NCBI RefSeq assembly: GCF_040907265.1 | Contig: NZ_JBFOHP010000002.1 | Location: 4,526,001 to 4,590,000 of the forward strand | DNA from: Streptomyces sclerotialus | GTDB taxonomy: Bacteria; Actinomycetota; Actinomycetes; Streptomycetales; Streptomycetaceae | Length of the DNA: 64,000 nt | Direction of reading: 5' to 3' | Shown: in pieces, positions 7,762 to 17,351 of the stretch | Numbering within the stretch: position 1 is the stretch's first letter | Layout: each line of letters opens with the position of its first letter | Notes under the pieces: generated by a model | The model's input: only the letters and a program-made list of their open reading frames with translations | Told to the model about the DNA's origin: nothing | Database searches by the model: none | Position numbers and translations under genes: made by a program

Positions 7762-10215
7762 TCACGAGTCGGTCCCCGCTGTCCCCGTCCCTGCTGCCCC
7801 CGCCGCCTCCGCTCCGCGGAGGAGTTCCGTCAACAGCCGGATGGCGCCTCGTTTGTGGAGGGGTTCGTTGCCGTTGCCGCACTTGGGGGACTGGATGCAG
7901 GACGGGCAGCCGGCGTCGCACTCGCAGGCGGCGATCGCCTTGCGGGTGGCGGCGAGCCAGTCGGCGGCGGTGTGGAAGGCGCGTTCCGCGAAGCCCGCGC
8001 CGCCGGGGTGACCGTCGTAGACGAAGACCGTCGGGAGGAGCGTGTCCGGGTGCAGCGGGACGGAGACGCCGCCGATGTCCCAGCGGTCGCAGGTGGCGAA
8101 GAGCGGAAGGATGCCGATGGAAGCGTGTTCGGCGGCGTGCAGGGCGCCGCCCAGCTGTTCCGGACCGACCCGGGCCGCGTCGAGCTGGTCCTCGGTCATG
8201 GTCCACCACACGGCGCGGGTGCGCAGCGTACGCGGCGGGAGGTCGAGCTTGGTCTCGCCGAGCACCTCACCCGTGATCAGTTTGCGGCGCAGGAAGGAGA
8301 CGACCTGGTTGGTGACTTCGACGGAGCCGAAGCACAGGCGCGCGTCACCCCACGGCACCTCGATGTCGGTCTCCAGGATGGAGATGGCGGTGGTGTCGCG
8401 GGCGGCCGTGGACCAGGGCGGCGTGGCCTCCTCGACGAGGGCGACGCTGTCCTCCAGGTCCAGGTGCTTCACCACGTACGTGCGGCCCTGGTGGAGGTGG
8501 ACCGCGCCCTCGTGGACGCTGGAGTGCGCGGCGGCCTCGTCGACCGTGCCGAGCAGCCGGCCGGTGCCGGCCTCCACGACCTGGACGGGCGAGCCGCCCT
8601 GGCCGCGGATGTCGGTGAGGTCGGCGGCGCGTTCGCGACGGGTCCAGTACCAGGACCTGCCGCGGCGGCGCAGCAGCCGGCGGCGTTCCAGGCCCGCGAG
8701 GACGTCCGGGGCCTCCGGGCCGAAGAGGGCCACGTCCTCGGGGCCGAGCGGGATCTCCGCCGCGGCCGCGCAGAGATGGGGCCAGAGGACGTACGGGTTG
8801 TCGGGGTCGAGGACGGTCGATTCGACCGGCCGGTCGAAGAGGGCTTCGGGATGGTGGACGAGGTAGGTGTCCAGGGGGTCGTCGCGGGCGACGAGCACGG
8901 CGAGCGCGCCCTGGCCGGCCCGGCCGGCGCGGCCCGCCTGCTGCCACAGGGACGCGCGGGTGCCGGGGTAGCCGGCGATGAGGACGGCGTCCAGTCCGGA
9001 GACGTCGATGCCCAGTTCGAGTGCGGTGGTGGCGGCGAGCCCCAGGAGCTCGCCGCTGTGCAGGGCGCGCTCCAGGGCCCGGCGCTCTTCGGGGAGATAA
9101 CCGCCCCGGTACGCCGCGACCCGGCTGGGGAGGGAACGGCCTTCGGGATCGGTCGCTGAGGACGCGACCTCGGCCAGCCGTTCCTGGGCGATGAGGGCGA
9201 TCAGCTCGGCGCCGCGCCGGGAGCGTACGAAGGCGACGCTGCGGACGCCCTGCACGGCGAGGTCGGTGAGCAGGTCGGCGGTCTCGGCGGTGGCGGTACG
9301 GCGGACGGGCGCGCCCTGCTCGCCGTGCAGCTCGGTCAGCGGCGGCTCCCACAGGGCGAAGACGACCTCGCCGCGCGGCGAGGTGTCCTCGGTGATCTGC
9401 ACGACCGGCGCGCCGATGAGCCGGGCTGCGGACTCGGCCGGTTCGGCCGAGGTGGCGGAGGCCAGCAGGAAGACCGGTTCGGAGCCGTAGCGGGCGCAGA
9501 CGCGCCGCAGCCGGCGTATGACCTGGGCGACGTGCGACCCGAAGACGCCGCGGTAGGTGTGGCACTCGTCGATGACCACGTAGCGCAGCGCGCGCAGGAA
9601 GGAGGACCAGCGGGGGTGGGCCGGGAGGATGCCGCGGTGCAGCATGTCGGGGTTGGTGAGGACGTAATTGCCGTACTGGCGCACCCATTCGCGTTCTTCG
9701 ACCGGCGTGTCGCCGTCGTACACGGCCGGGCGGATCGCCGTGCCCAGCGGGGCGGCCAGATCGCGTACGGCGCGCCGCTGGTCGGCGGCGAGCGCCTTGG
9801 TCGGGGCGAGGTACAGCGCGGTGGCTCCCCGGCCGTTCGGCGCCTCGGAGCCGTCCAGCAGCCCGGACAGCACGGGGGTGAGATAGGCCAGTGATTTCCC
9901 GGAGGCGGTGCCGGTGGCGACGATGACGGACTCGCCCTGCAACGCGTGTTCCGCCACCCGGGCTTGGTGGCTCCAGGGGCGTTCGATGCCGGCGGTACGG
10001 ATGGCGTCGATCACTTCCGTACGGATAGATGCGGGCCAGTCGGCATGGCTGCCGATCCGCGGGGGCAAGTGCTCCGTATGAGTGATGCGCGTAGCGCGGA
10101 TCTCTCCCCTGGCGAGACGGTCGAGGACCATGCCCGGGGAGGGGCGTGCACCCGCATCCGGCGGAGGTTGATTGGAGGCCATCGGCACCGAGTGTGTCAC
10201 CGGTGTGACGGACAA
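7762..10215 (-). CDS. DECH-box ATP-dependent helicase with DUF1998 zinc-binding C-terminus
   Basis: An 817-residue superfamily 2 helicase of the type that always accompanies actinobacterial tad loci (helicase/secretion-neighbourhood DECH family, related to Hrq1/YprA). Motif I is VATGTASGKSLAYL, motif II YVVIDECHTYRG, motif III LLASATSAEP, and motif VI QQAGRAGRAGQG. The C-terminus has a cysteine cluster CECDAGCPSC...CGNGN typical of DUF1998. It probably unwinds damaged or recombining DNA; the functional link to the pilus genes is unexplained. The start at 10215 leaves a 103-bp divergent spacer to bldG; Met12 (10182) is an alternative. Tandem repeats follow its stop. Confidence 0.92.
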   Translation of the reverse strand: MSVTPVTHSVPMASNQPPPDAGARPSPGMVLDRLARGEIRATRITHTEHLPPRIGSHADWPASIRTEVIDAIRTAGIERPWSHQARVAEHALQGESVIVATGTASGKSLAYLTPVLSGLLDGSEAPNGRGATALYLAPTKALAADQRRAVRDLAAPLGTAIRPAVYDGDTPVEEREWVRQYGNYVLTNPDMLHRGILPAHPRWSSFLRALRYVVIDECHTYRGVFGSHVAQVIRRLRRVCARYGSEPVFLLASATSAEPAESAARLIGAPVVQITEDTSPRGEVVFALWEPPLTELHGEQGAPVRRTATAETADLLTDLAVQGVRSVAFVRSRRGAELIALIAQERLAEVASSATDPEGRSLPSRVAAYRGGYLPEERRALERALHSGELLGLAATTALELGIDVSGLDAVLIAGYPGTRASLWQQAGRAGRAGQGALAVLVARDDPLDTYLVHHPEALFDRPVESTVLDPDNPYVLWPHLCAAAAEIPLGPEDVALFGPEAPDVLAGLERRRLLRRRGRSWYWTRRERAADLTDIRGQGGSPVQVVEAGTGRLLGTVDEAAAHSSVHEGAVHLHQGRTYVVKHLDLEDSVALVEEATPPWSTAARDTTAISILETDIEVPWGDARLCFGSVEVTNQVVSFLRRKLITGEVLGETKLDLPPRTLRTRAVWWTMTEDQLDAARVGPEQLGGALHAAEHASIGILPLFATCDRWDIGGVSVPLHPDTLLPTVFVYDGHPGGAGFAERAFHTAADWLAATRKAIAACECDAGCPSCIQSPKCGNGNEPLHKRGAIRLLTELLRGAEAAGAAGTGTAGTDS

Positions 10216-10318
10216 TGCTCATAAGGCGTCGTGCGCGCCTGCTGGTAAGTGATTGAATGCCATCGCGGCTGCCGATCCATGGGGGGCGACCGCTCGATAG
10301 CAAGGTGCTGGAGGATCC

Positions 10319-10660
10319 GTGGACCTGTCCCTGTCGACCGAAACCCTTGGCGACCGTACGGTCGTCAGGGTCGGTGGCGAGATTGATGTATACACCGCGC
10401 CCAAGCTGCGGGAGCAGCTGGTCGAGCTCGTGAACGACGGCAGCTACCACCTCGTGGTGGACATGGAGCGCGTCGACTTCCTCGACTCCACCGGGCTCGG
10501 CGTTCTTGTGGGTGGCCTGAAGCGGGTGCGTGCCCACGAGGGCTCGCTGCGCCTGGTCTGCAACCAGGAGCGCATTCTCAAGATCTTCCGTATTACCGGA
10601 CTGACGAAGGTGTTCCCGATTCACACCTCGGTCGACGAGGCCGTATCGGCCACCGACTGA
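10319..10660 (+). CDS. bldG: Anti-sigma factor antagonist BldG
   Basis: A 113-residue STAS-domain protein, the same length as BldG of S. coelicolor. The phosphorylatable serine is Ser57 in [13 protein letters not shown]. BldG is essential for aerial hyphae and antibiotic production; its unphosphorylated form binds anti-sigma factors and so releases stress sigma factors such as SigH. The start is GTG 10319, as in other streptomycetes. The gene is followed 112 bp later by the HATPase partner gene, with which bldG is known to be co-transcribed. The 103-bp spacer upstream, shared with the divergent helicase, should contain its promoters. Confidence 0.97.
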   Translation: MDLSLSTETLGDRTVVRVGGEIDVYTAPKLREQLVELVNDGSYHLVVDMERVDFLDSTGLGVLVGGLKRVRAHEGSLRLVCNQERILKIFRITGLTKVFPIHTSVDEAVSATD

Positions 10661-10772
10661 CAGCTGTCCGGTGCCCCGTGCCGTGTGTGCGGGGGCAGGA
10701 AGCAGTGGTGGGGGGTACCGGGCGATGCGCCCGGCCCCCTGCGCAGCACGCCCGCTTACCGAGGGGATGGCA

Positions 10773-11228
10773 ATGGCCACCGTCGAACTTCTTTTCAGTG
10801 CCCTTCCCGAGCATGTCCGGACCGCGCGCCTGGTCGCGGCCGCCATGGCGCGACGGGCCGGAGTGGACGAGGCGGTGCTCGACGAGGTGCGCCTCGCCGT
10901 CGGTGAGGCGTGCAGCCGCGCCGTGGGTCTGCACCGCAGCAACGAGGTCGCCACGCCGATCAAGGTCAGGCTGATCGAGGACGAGAAGAAGTTCTCCATC
11001 GAGGTGGGCGACGACGTGCCGGGCTCGGCCGCCGGTTCCGTGCCGGGCGTGCAGCGTACGGACAGCGATCCGGACGGCGCGGAGTCCGGGAACGGCGACG
11101 AGGCCGAGGACGAGATGGGCCTCGCGGTGATCAGCGGTCTGGTCGACGACGTCGAGGTGTCCTCCAGCGAGACCGGCGGCGTCATCCGCATGAGCTGGCC
11201 GACGCTCCCGGACCCGGTCCTGCCGTAG
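10773..11228 (+). CDS. RsbW-like HATPase anti-sigma factor (BldG partner)
   Basis: A 151-residue GHKL-type protein. The N-box helix is LDEVRLAVGEACSRAV, and an acidic insertion (QRTDSDPDGAESGNGDEAE) lies before the G-box-like EMGLAVISGLVDDVEV. It corresponds to the gene co-transcribed with bldG (SCO3548 in S. coelicolor), whose product interacts with BldG. The N-box has Ala-Cys where active kinases usually keep the Mg2+-binding Asn, so kinase activity is doubtful. ATG 10773 is chosen because GAGGGG ends 6 bp before it; the track of in-frame codons continues upstream to 10671 without support. Confidence 0.88.
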   Translation: MATVELLFSALPEHVRTARLVAAAMARRAGVDEAVLDEVRLAVGEACSRAVGLHRSNEVATPIKVRLIEDEKKFSIEVGDDVPGSAAGSVPGVQRTDSDPDGAESGNGDEAEDEMGLAVISGLVDDVEVSSSETGGVIRMSWPTLPDPVLP

Positions 11229-12037
11229 CGGCTTCCGCCGTAGCGCCGACAGAAGAGGGCGTGGCGGCCGCCGTCGGCGTCTCGGCGGTCTTGGTGGTCT
11301 CGGCGCCTCGGCGCCTCGGCGGCCTCCGGCAAGGGCAGCTGTAGCGAAAGCCGACGCGGCCCACCAGAACATGCCGGCGCGGCCCGCCAGAAGAAGCCAC
11401 CGCGGCCCGCCAGAAGCAGCCATGACGGCTGCCGTCGCACACCAACGGAAGCAGCCGGCGAGGGCTGCCCGTACACCGCTCCCGCGCGACCGCCTTACAG
11501 CCGCGCCCCGCGGCCATCACAGCGGCGCCCCGCGCGACCGCCGACAGCGGCGCTCCAAGCCGCCGGACGCCCCCAAGTGGCCCCCAGGGCCGCCTACTCG
11601 TGCCGTACGGCTCCGCATGCCGTCCAGCCCCGCAGGACGGTGAGCGCAGCTGTACCGGTGGGCCTACGCCTACGCCTACATGTTCGTACGCGTACGCACA
11701 CGCGAGGCGTTCCGCCGGCGCGGGGCGCCGGAGCGGAGGGCGCAACTCCGCTGCGTGCCCCGTTCAACGTGCTGGAAAAGGATCTCGCATCCGCCTCTGA
11801 GCAGCGGCGTTCAATACGACAGCGAGATCATCCGGGCGCGGTCAGCGAATTTGCTGCATTCCGTCTTACGGGCTAATTCTCGGAGCGATCACCTATTGAT
11901 CTTCGCGGCTGCAGGCGAATTCCCTTTGACGCGTACTGTTTTGATCTAGTGCGGCTCCCTACAATCCGTCCACATCTTTGCTCAGGACGCCTGAGCGTGC
12001 TTTCGCGCGCCCATGTGCCAAACGTCAAGGAGGACGA
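11229..12037. promoter_or_regulatory. Long intergenic region upstream of hppA
   Basis: An 809-bp stretch without a credible gene. The left part (about 11350-11640) is a GC-rich mosaic of short repeats such as GCGGCCCGCCAGAAG. The right part (11800-11970) drops in GC and contains TTGACG at 11926-11931 and a TACAAT hexamer at 11960-11965, but they are too far apart to pair, so the hppA promoter is only suggested. A clear AAGGAGG ribosome site lies at 12027-12033. Confidence 0.5.
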
Positions 12038-14434
12038 ATGGCGGGGCCTTACACCCCTCAGATGCTCGACACCCCCACATACCTGGCCGAGCCATCGCTG
12101 ACGAGCGGCAACCGCGGCATCGTGCTGGTGATCGCCCTCGTGGCCCTGGCGGCGCTCGCCGTCGCGGCCGTGCTGGTACGGCAAGTGCTCGCGGCCGGCG
12201 AGGGCACCGACAGTATGAAGAAGATCGCCGCTGCCGTGCAGGAGGGCGCCAATGCCTATCTCGCACGCCAGTTGCGCACCCTCGGCGTTTTCGCCGTCGT
12301 GGTGTTCTTCCTGCTCATGCTGCTGCCCGCGGACAACTGGACGCAGCGCATCGGACGCAGCGCGTTCTTCTTGATCGGTGCGGGATTCTCCGCGGCGACC
12401 GGCTATATCGGCATGTGGCTCGCGGTGCGCAGCAATGTGCGCGTCGCCGCGGCCGCCCGGGAAGCCACTCCGGCCGAAGGCGATACGGCTCCCCGTGATC
12501 TGACGGCCGTTTCGCACAAGGCGATGAAGATCGCTTTCCGTACGGGCGGGGTCGTCGGCATGTTCACGGTGGGCCTCGGCCTGCTGGGCGCCTCCTGTGT
12601 CGTCCTCGTGTACGCGGTCGACGCTCCGAAGGTGCTGGAGGGCTTCGGCCTCGGTGCCGCGCTGATCGCCATGTTCATGCGAGTCGGCGGCGGCATCTTC
12701 ACCAAGGCCGCCGACGTCGGCGCCGACCTCGTCGGCAAGGTCGAGCAGGGGATCCCCGAGGACGACCCGCGCAACGCCGCGACCATCGCGGACAACGTGG
12801 GCGACAACGTCGGCGACTGCGCCGGCATGGCGGCCGACCTGTTCGAGTCGTACGCGGTCACCCTGGTCGCCGCGCTGATCCTCGGCATGGCCGCCTTCGG
12901 TGACTCGGGCCTCGCCTTCCCGCTGCTCGTCCCGGCCATCGGTGTGATCACGGCGATGATCGGCATCTTCGTCGTCGCGCCCCGGCGCTCCGACCGCAGC
13001 GGGATGACCGCCATCAACCGCGGCTTCTTCATCTCCGCCGCCATCTCGCTGGTGCTGGTGGCGATCGCGGCCTTCACGTACCTGCCGTCCACCTACGCGG
13101 GCCTGGCCGGCGTCACCGACGAGTCCATCACCGGCCGGGCGGGCGACCCGCGCGTCCTGGCCCTGGTCGCGGTCGCCATCGGCATCGTGCTCGCCGCGCT
13201 CATCCAGCAGCTGACCGGCTACTTCACCGAGACCAACCGGCGCCCCGTACGGGACATCGGCAAGACCTCGCTGACCGGCCCCGCGACCGTCGTGCTGTCG
13301 GGCATCTCCATCGGTCTGGAGTCGGCGGTCTACTCGGCCGTGCTGATCGGCCTGGCCGTGTACGGCGCGTTCCTGCTGGGCGGCGCGTCCATCATGCTGG
13401 CGCTGTTCGCGGTCGCGCTGGCCGGTACGGGCCTGCTGACCACGGTCGGCGTCATCGTCGCCATGGACACCTTCGGGCCGGTCTCCGACAACGCGCAGGG
13501 CATCGCCGAGATGTCCGGTGACGTCGAGGGCGACGGCGCGCAGGTGCTCACCGACCTGGACGCGGTGGGCAACACCACCAAGGCCATCACCAAGGGCATC
13601 GCGATCGCCACGGCGGTGCTCGCGGCGGCCGCGCTGTTCGGGTCGTACCGCGACGCGATCGCCAAGGCCGTGGGCGAGGTGGGGGACGCCGCCACGGGCA
13701 TGGGGCTGAGCCTGGACATCTCGCAGCCGAACAACCTGGTCGGCCTGGTCCTGGGCGCCGCGGTGGTCTTCCTCTTCTCCGGACTGGCCATCAATGCCGT
13801 GTCCCGCTCGGCGGGTTCGGTGGTCTTCGAGGTACGCCGGCAGTTCCGGGAGAAGCCCGGGATCATGGACTACACCGAGAAGCCCGAGTACGGGCGGGTC
13901 GTCGACATCTGCACCAAGGACGCGCTCCGCGAGCTGGCCACCCCCGGCCTGCTGGCGGTGCTCACGCCCATCGCGGTCGGCTTCTCGCTCGGCGTCGGCG
14001 CGCTCGGCTCCTTCCTGGCGGGCGCGATCGGCACCGGCACCCTGATGGCGGTGTTCCTCGCGAACTCCGGCGGCGCCTGGGACAACGCCAAGAAGCTGGT
14101 CGAGGACGGCCACCACGGCGGCAAGGGCAGCGAGGCGCACGCGGCCACCGTCATCGGTGACACCGTGGGCGACCCGTTCAAGGACACCGCGGGCCCGGCC
14201 ATCAACCCGCTGCTGAAGGTGATGAACCTGGTGGCGCTGCTCATCGCGCCGGCCGTGGTCAAGTTCAGCTACGGCAACGACGCGAACATGGGCGTTCGGG
14301 TCACGGCCGCGGGCGTCGCGCTGCTCATCATCGTGGGCGCGGTGTACCTCTCGAAGCGCCGCGGCATCGCCGTGGGTGACGAAGACAACTCCGGCAAGGT
14401 CGCCCAGACGGCCGACCCGGCGGTCGTCTCCTAG
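12038..14434 (+). CDS. hppA: Proton-translocating membrane pyrophosphatase
   Basis: A 798-residue, roughly 16-helix membrane pump that couples pyrophosphate hydrolysis to proton export. Hallmarks are FTKAADVGADLVGKVEQGIP, the acidic DDPRNAATIADNVGDNVGDC, and the C-terminal DTVGDPFKDTAGPAINPL. The GNTTKA motif carries Lys where potassium-dependent enzymes have Ala, so it should be the K+-independent type. ATG 12038 has an excellent ribosome site (AAGGAGG, 12027-12033). The long upstream spacer and a hairpin terminator 24 bp after the stop indicate a single-gene transcript. Confidence 0.97.
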   Translation: MAGPYTPQMLDTPTYLAEPSLTSGNRGIVLVIALVALAALAVAAVLVRQVLAAGEGTDSMKKIAAAVQEGANAYLARQLRTLGVFAVVVFFLLMLLPADNWTQRIGRSAFFLIGAGFSAATGYIGMWLAVRSNVRVAAAAREATPAEGDTAPRDLTAVSHKAMKIAFRTGGVVGMFTVGLGLLGASCVVLVYAVDAPKVLEGFGLGAALIAMFMRVGGGIFTKAADVGADLVGKVEQGIPEDDPRNAATIADNVGDNVGDCAGMAADLFESYAVTLVAALILGMAAFGDSGLAFPLLVPAIGVITAMIGIFVVAPRRSDRSGMTAINRGFFISAAISLVLVAIAAFTYLPSTYAGLAGVTDESITGRAGDPRVLALVAVAIGIVLAALIQQLTGYFTETNRRPVRDIGKTSLTGPATVVLSGISIGLESAVYSAVLIGLAVYGAFLLGGASIMLALFAVALAGTGLLTTVGVIVAMDTFGPVSDNAQGIAEMSGDVEGDGAQVLTDLDAVGNTTKAITKGIAIATAVLAAAALFGSYRDAIAKAVGEVGDAATGMGLSLDISQPNNLVGLVLGAAVVFLFSGLAINAVSRSAGSVVFEVRRQFREKPGIMDYTEKPEYGRVVDICTKDALRELATPGLLAVLTPIAVGFSLGVGALGSFLAGAIGTGTLMAVFLANSGGAWDNAKKLVEDGHHGGKGSEAHAATVIGDTVGDPFKDTAGPAINPLLKVMNLVALLIAPAVVKFSYGNDANMGVRVTAAGVALLIIVGAVYLSKRRGIAVGDEDNSGKVAQTADPAVVS

Positions 14435-14457
14435 CGGGCGGCGCCACAGCCCCTCAA

Positions 14458-14502
14458 CGGGCGGGTGAACGAGGCGTTTTACGCGCCACGGGCACCCGCC
14501 CG
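14458..14502 (+). terminator. Hairpin terminator after hppA
   Basis: A 10-bp stem, CGGGCGGGTG (14458-14467) with CACCCGCCCG (14493-14502), encloses a loop that itself can pair GGCG with CGCC around TTTTA. It begins 24 bp past the hppA stop. Confidence 0.7.
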
Positions 14503-14647
14503 TACACGTGCGGGAAGTGAGAGGTATCGGTCACCGTCCCTTGGTGCAAATGGCTTCAATGCGGGTCGTACGGGATGCTCGTCTCATGGCCGAAGACCTT
14601 TGGGCGTGTATGTTCCGGGGCCGAGAGCCATGGAAGGGACCAATCCG

Positions 14648-15220
14648 GTGAACAAGAAGCTTGTGGCTGCACTGTCCGGCGGTGCGGCACTGGTGCTCGC
14701 GCTGACCGGCTGCAGCGACGACAGCGACAAGAAGCTCAATGACTGGGCCAAGCGTTTCTGCGACCCGGCGCAGGCTCAGTTCAAGCAGATTCAGGACGCC
14801 AACGCGTCGATGCAGACCGCGGACGACGGCACCACCGACTCCAAGAAGGTCCAGCAGACCGACTCCCAGGCGTTCCAGAAGATCTCGGACGCCTACGGCT
14901 CACTGGCCAGGTCGCTGGACAAGGCGGGCGCCCCGCCGGTCGACGGCGGCGGCGCGGACCAGAAGAACGCCGTCAAGGAGCTGAAGGGGCTCTCCTCGGG
15001 CTACGCGGACCTCAAGAAGCAGGTCGACGGCCTGGACACCAAGGACAAGCAGAAGTTCGCCGACGGGCTGCGCTCGCTGTCGGACGGCATCAACAAGCTC
15101 AACAAGAAGAGCGAGGCGGCCTTCAAGAAGCTGGAGTCCGGCGACGTCGGCAAGGCGATGGCCGGTCAGAAGGGCTGCCAGACGCAGAAGGCGTCGACCT
15201 CGCCGCAGAAGAGCTCGTAG
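14648..15220 (+). CDS. Small secreted lipoprotein of unknown function
   Basis: A 190-residue protein with a signal peptide and lipobox: positively charged NKK start, hydrophobic stretch, then LALTGCSDD with the lipidated Cys. The mature part is hydrophilic, Lys/Asp/Gln-rich and helical (for example NKLNKKSEAAFKKLESGDVG), consistent with a small extracytoplasmic coiled protein. The first Cys after the lipobox and a C-terminal Cys (QKGCQTQ) could form a disulphide. The start is GTG 14648 with AAGGGA upstream; ATG 14630 in frame would add six residues. It is conserved at this place in streptomycetes, but I know of no assigned role. Confidence 0.85.
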   Translation: MNKKLVAALSGGAALVLALTGCSDDSDKKLNDWAKRFCDPAQAQFKQIQDANASMQTADDGTTDSKKVQQTDSQAFQKISDAYGSLARSLDKAGAPPVDGGGADQKNAVKELKGLSSGYADLKKQVDGLDTKDKQKFADGLRSLSDGINKLNKKSEAAFKKLESGDVGKAMAGQKGCQTQKASTSPQKSS

Positions 15221-15340
15221 CGCTGCACCTGTGGGTTGCACGGCCCGGCCGGCCCGTGACGGTACGTCCGTACGGGACCGGGCGGGCCGCTGCCGTCGTG
15301 CCGGTGGTTCGCTGTCGGTGGTTGCCCTGACAATGGGGGC

Positions 15341-16933
15341 GTGAGTACGCACCTCCCCGTCGCAGACGACCGAGACCCCGAGTCCGCCGCCCGCACCGCC
15401 CGGCTGCGGGAGGCGTTGCTGGCCGCCGGCTTCACCGCCGACGGCCTGCTGGAGCTGCTCGGCGCCACCGCCTACGCCGCGCTGGCCCGCAGCGAGACCG
15501 TGCCGGCCCTGCGCGCCACCAGAGGCGAGGGCCCGCTGGCGGCGCTGGTGCGGCTCTTCCTGCTCCAGCAGCCGGTGGCGGCCTCCCGTGCGGCCGCCGC
15601 GCTGCCCCTGGACGACTGCCTCGCCGACGGCTGGCTGGTCCGGAGGGGCGAGGAGGTCCGCGCGACCGTGGACGTACGCCCGTACGGCGGCCCCGAGGGC
15701 CAGGACTGGTGGATCGTCTCGGACCTCGGCTGCGCGGTCGGCGGAGCGGGCGGCATCGGCCGCGGCCCGGCCGGCGTGGACCGCTCCGAGCTGGTGCTCG
15801 GCGTGGGCGGCGCGTCCACCACCCTCGCCGGGCTCACGCTGCGCCCCCAGGCCGGCGCCCCGGCCGCCGGTCCGCACTTCGACTCCGTCCTCGACCTCGG
15901 TACGGGCTCCGGCGTCCAGGCGCTGCACGCCGCCGAGTACGCCACCCGCGTCACCGCGACGGACCTGAATCCGCGGGCGCTGCGCATCGCGGCCCTCACC
16001 CTCGCGCTCTCCGGTGCCCGGCCCGCCGACCTCAGGGAGGGCTCGCTGTTCGAGCCGGTGGGGGAGGAGACGTACGACCTGATCGTCTCGAACCCGCCGT
16101 TCGTCATCTCCCCGGGCGCGCGCCTGACGTACCGCGACGGCGGCATGGGCGGTGACGACCTGTGCCGCACGCTGGTGCAGCAGGCCGCCGGTCATCTGAA
16201 CGACGGCGGGTACTGCCAGCTGCTGGCCAACTGGCAGCACGTCGAGGGCGAGGACTGGAAGGACCGGCTGCGCTCCTGGGTGCCGCGCGGCTGCGACGCC
16301 TGGATCGTGCAGCGCGAGGTGCAGGACGTCACCCAGTACGCCGAGCTGTGGCTGCGGGACGCCGGTGACCACCGGGCGGGCCCCGAGGAGTACGCCGCCC
16401 GGTACGAGGCGTGGCTGGACGAGTTCGAGGCGCGCAAGACCAGGGCGGTCGGCTTCGGCTGGATCACGCTGCGCAAGACCGGCACCGACGACCCCTCGAT
16501 CACGATCGAGGAGTGGCCGCACCCGGTCGAGCAGCCGCTCGGCCCCGCCGTGCTCGGCCACTTCGCGCGCCAGGACTATCTCCGGGCCACGGACGACGCG
16601 GCCCTGCTGGCCGGGCGGTTCAAGCTCGCCCCCGAGGTCGTGCAGGAGCAGGTCGGGCTGCCGGGCGCGGAGGACCCGGAGCACGTGGTGCTCCGTCAGA
16701 ACAGGGGTATGCGGCGGGCCACGAAGGTCGACACGGTCGGCGCGGGCTTCGCCGGGGTCTGCGACGGCACGCTGCCGGCCGGGCGCATCCTGGACGCCAT
16801 CGCGCAGCTGGTCGGCGAGGACTCCGTGACGTTGCGGGACCGTACGCCGGAGGCGATCCGGATGCTGGTCGAGCAGGGCTTCCTGGAACCGGTCGGCGGA
16901 CCGGCGGAGGACCGGGAGACCGACGGGGGCTGA
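15341..16933 (+). CDS. SAM-dependent methyltransferase of the NPPF (HemK/RlmG-like) type
   Basis: A 530-residue protein. After an N-terminal region of about 170 residues it shows motif I VLDLGTGSGVQALHA, motif II ATDLNPRALRIAAL, and the N-methyltransferase catalytic motif IVSNPPFVISPG. NPPF/NPPY enzymes methylate exocyclic amines of bases or glutamine; the extra N- and C-terminal domains (the latter with FARQDYL and winged-helix-like VEQGFLEPV) are typical of the actinobacterial version, whose substrate is not established. The start is GTG 15341. It stands alone between the lipoprotein and a small membrane-protein gene. Confidence 0.85.
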   Translation: MSTHLPVADDRDPESAARTARLREALLAAGFTADGLLELLGATAYAALARSETVPALRATRGEGPLAALVRLFLLQQPVAASRAAAALPLDDCLADGWLVRRGEEVRATVDVRPYGGPEGQDWWIVSDLGCAVGGAGGIGRGPAGVDRSELVLGVGGASTTLAGLTLRPQAGAPAAGPHFDSVLDLGTGSGVQALHAAEYATRVTATDLNPRALRIAALTLALSGARPADLREGSLFEPVGEETYDLIVSNPPFVISPGARLTYRDGGMGGDDLCRTLVQQAAGHLNDGGYCQLLANWQHVEGEDWKDRLRSWVPRGCDAWIVQREVQDVTQYAELWLRDAGDHRAGPEEYAARYEAWLDEFEARKTRAVGFGWITLRKTGTDDPSITIEEWPHPVEQPLGPAVLGHFARQDYLRATDDAALLAGRFKLAPEVVQEQVGLPGAEDPEHVVLRQNRGMRRATKVDTVGAGFAGVCDGTLPAGRILDAIAQLVGEDSVTLRDRTPEAIRMLVEQGFLEPVGGPAEDRETDGG

Positions 16934-17098
16934 CGGGGGCGGCCGCCCCTGACGGGCCGGCCGCCTCCCTTCACGCCTGTGCGGGCCGGCCCGCACACGG
17001 GCGCCCCACGGGGCCGTGTGGCACCCGTACGGAGGACGCGTCGCGCGTGTTCACCCGCCGTTCGCCCGGGGGTCGTGCGGGGGTGCCAGGGTGCCCGC

Positions 17099-17296
17099 AT
17101 GGAAAGTGGACCCGCGCTGTTCTCCGGTGCCGCCTTCGCGCTCTTCGGCGGCGGACTGCTGCTCTGGCTGGCGGCTCGCGTCAGCCTCCGCGCGCCGGTC
17201 GCCCACGGCGTGAGCCGCCCGCTCGCGGTGACCATGACCGTGCTCTTCGGCACGCTGTTCCTGACGGTCGGCGGCTGGCTGCTCTCCGCCGCCTGA
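17099..17296 (+). CDS. Small two-helix membrane protein
   Basis: A 65-residue protein made of two hydrophobic segments (LFSGAAFALFGGGLLLWLAA and LAVTMTVLFGTLFLTVGGWL) joined by a short basic loop. ATG 17099 follows a GGGGTGCCAGGGT stretch. It converges with the DUF2752 gene 55 bp downstream. No family is recognised, and the call rests on length, codon pattern and hydrophobicity only. Confidence 0.6.
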   Translation: MESGPALFSGAAFALFGGGLLLWLAARVSLRAPVAHGVSRPLAVTMTVLFGTLFLTVGGWLLSAA

Positions 17297-17351
17297 CGGT
17301 CCGGGGGCCCCACGGCTCCGGGCGTACGGTCCGGGCGGCCGAGGGCGGCGG

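Noticed and set aside
11873..14140. A 755-codon minus-strand open frame opposite hppA
   Set aside because: hppA is unambiguous on the plus strand and the antisense frame lacks any motif.
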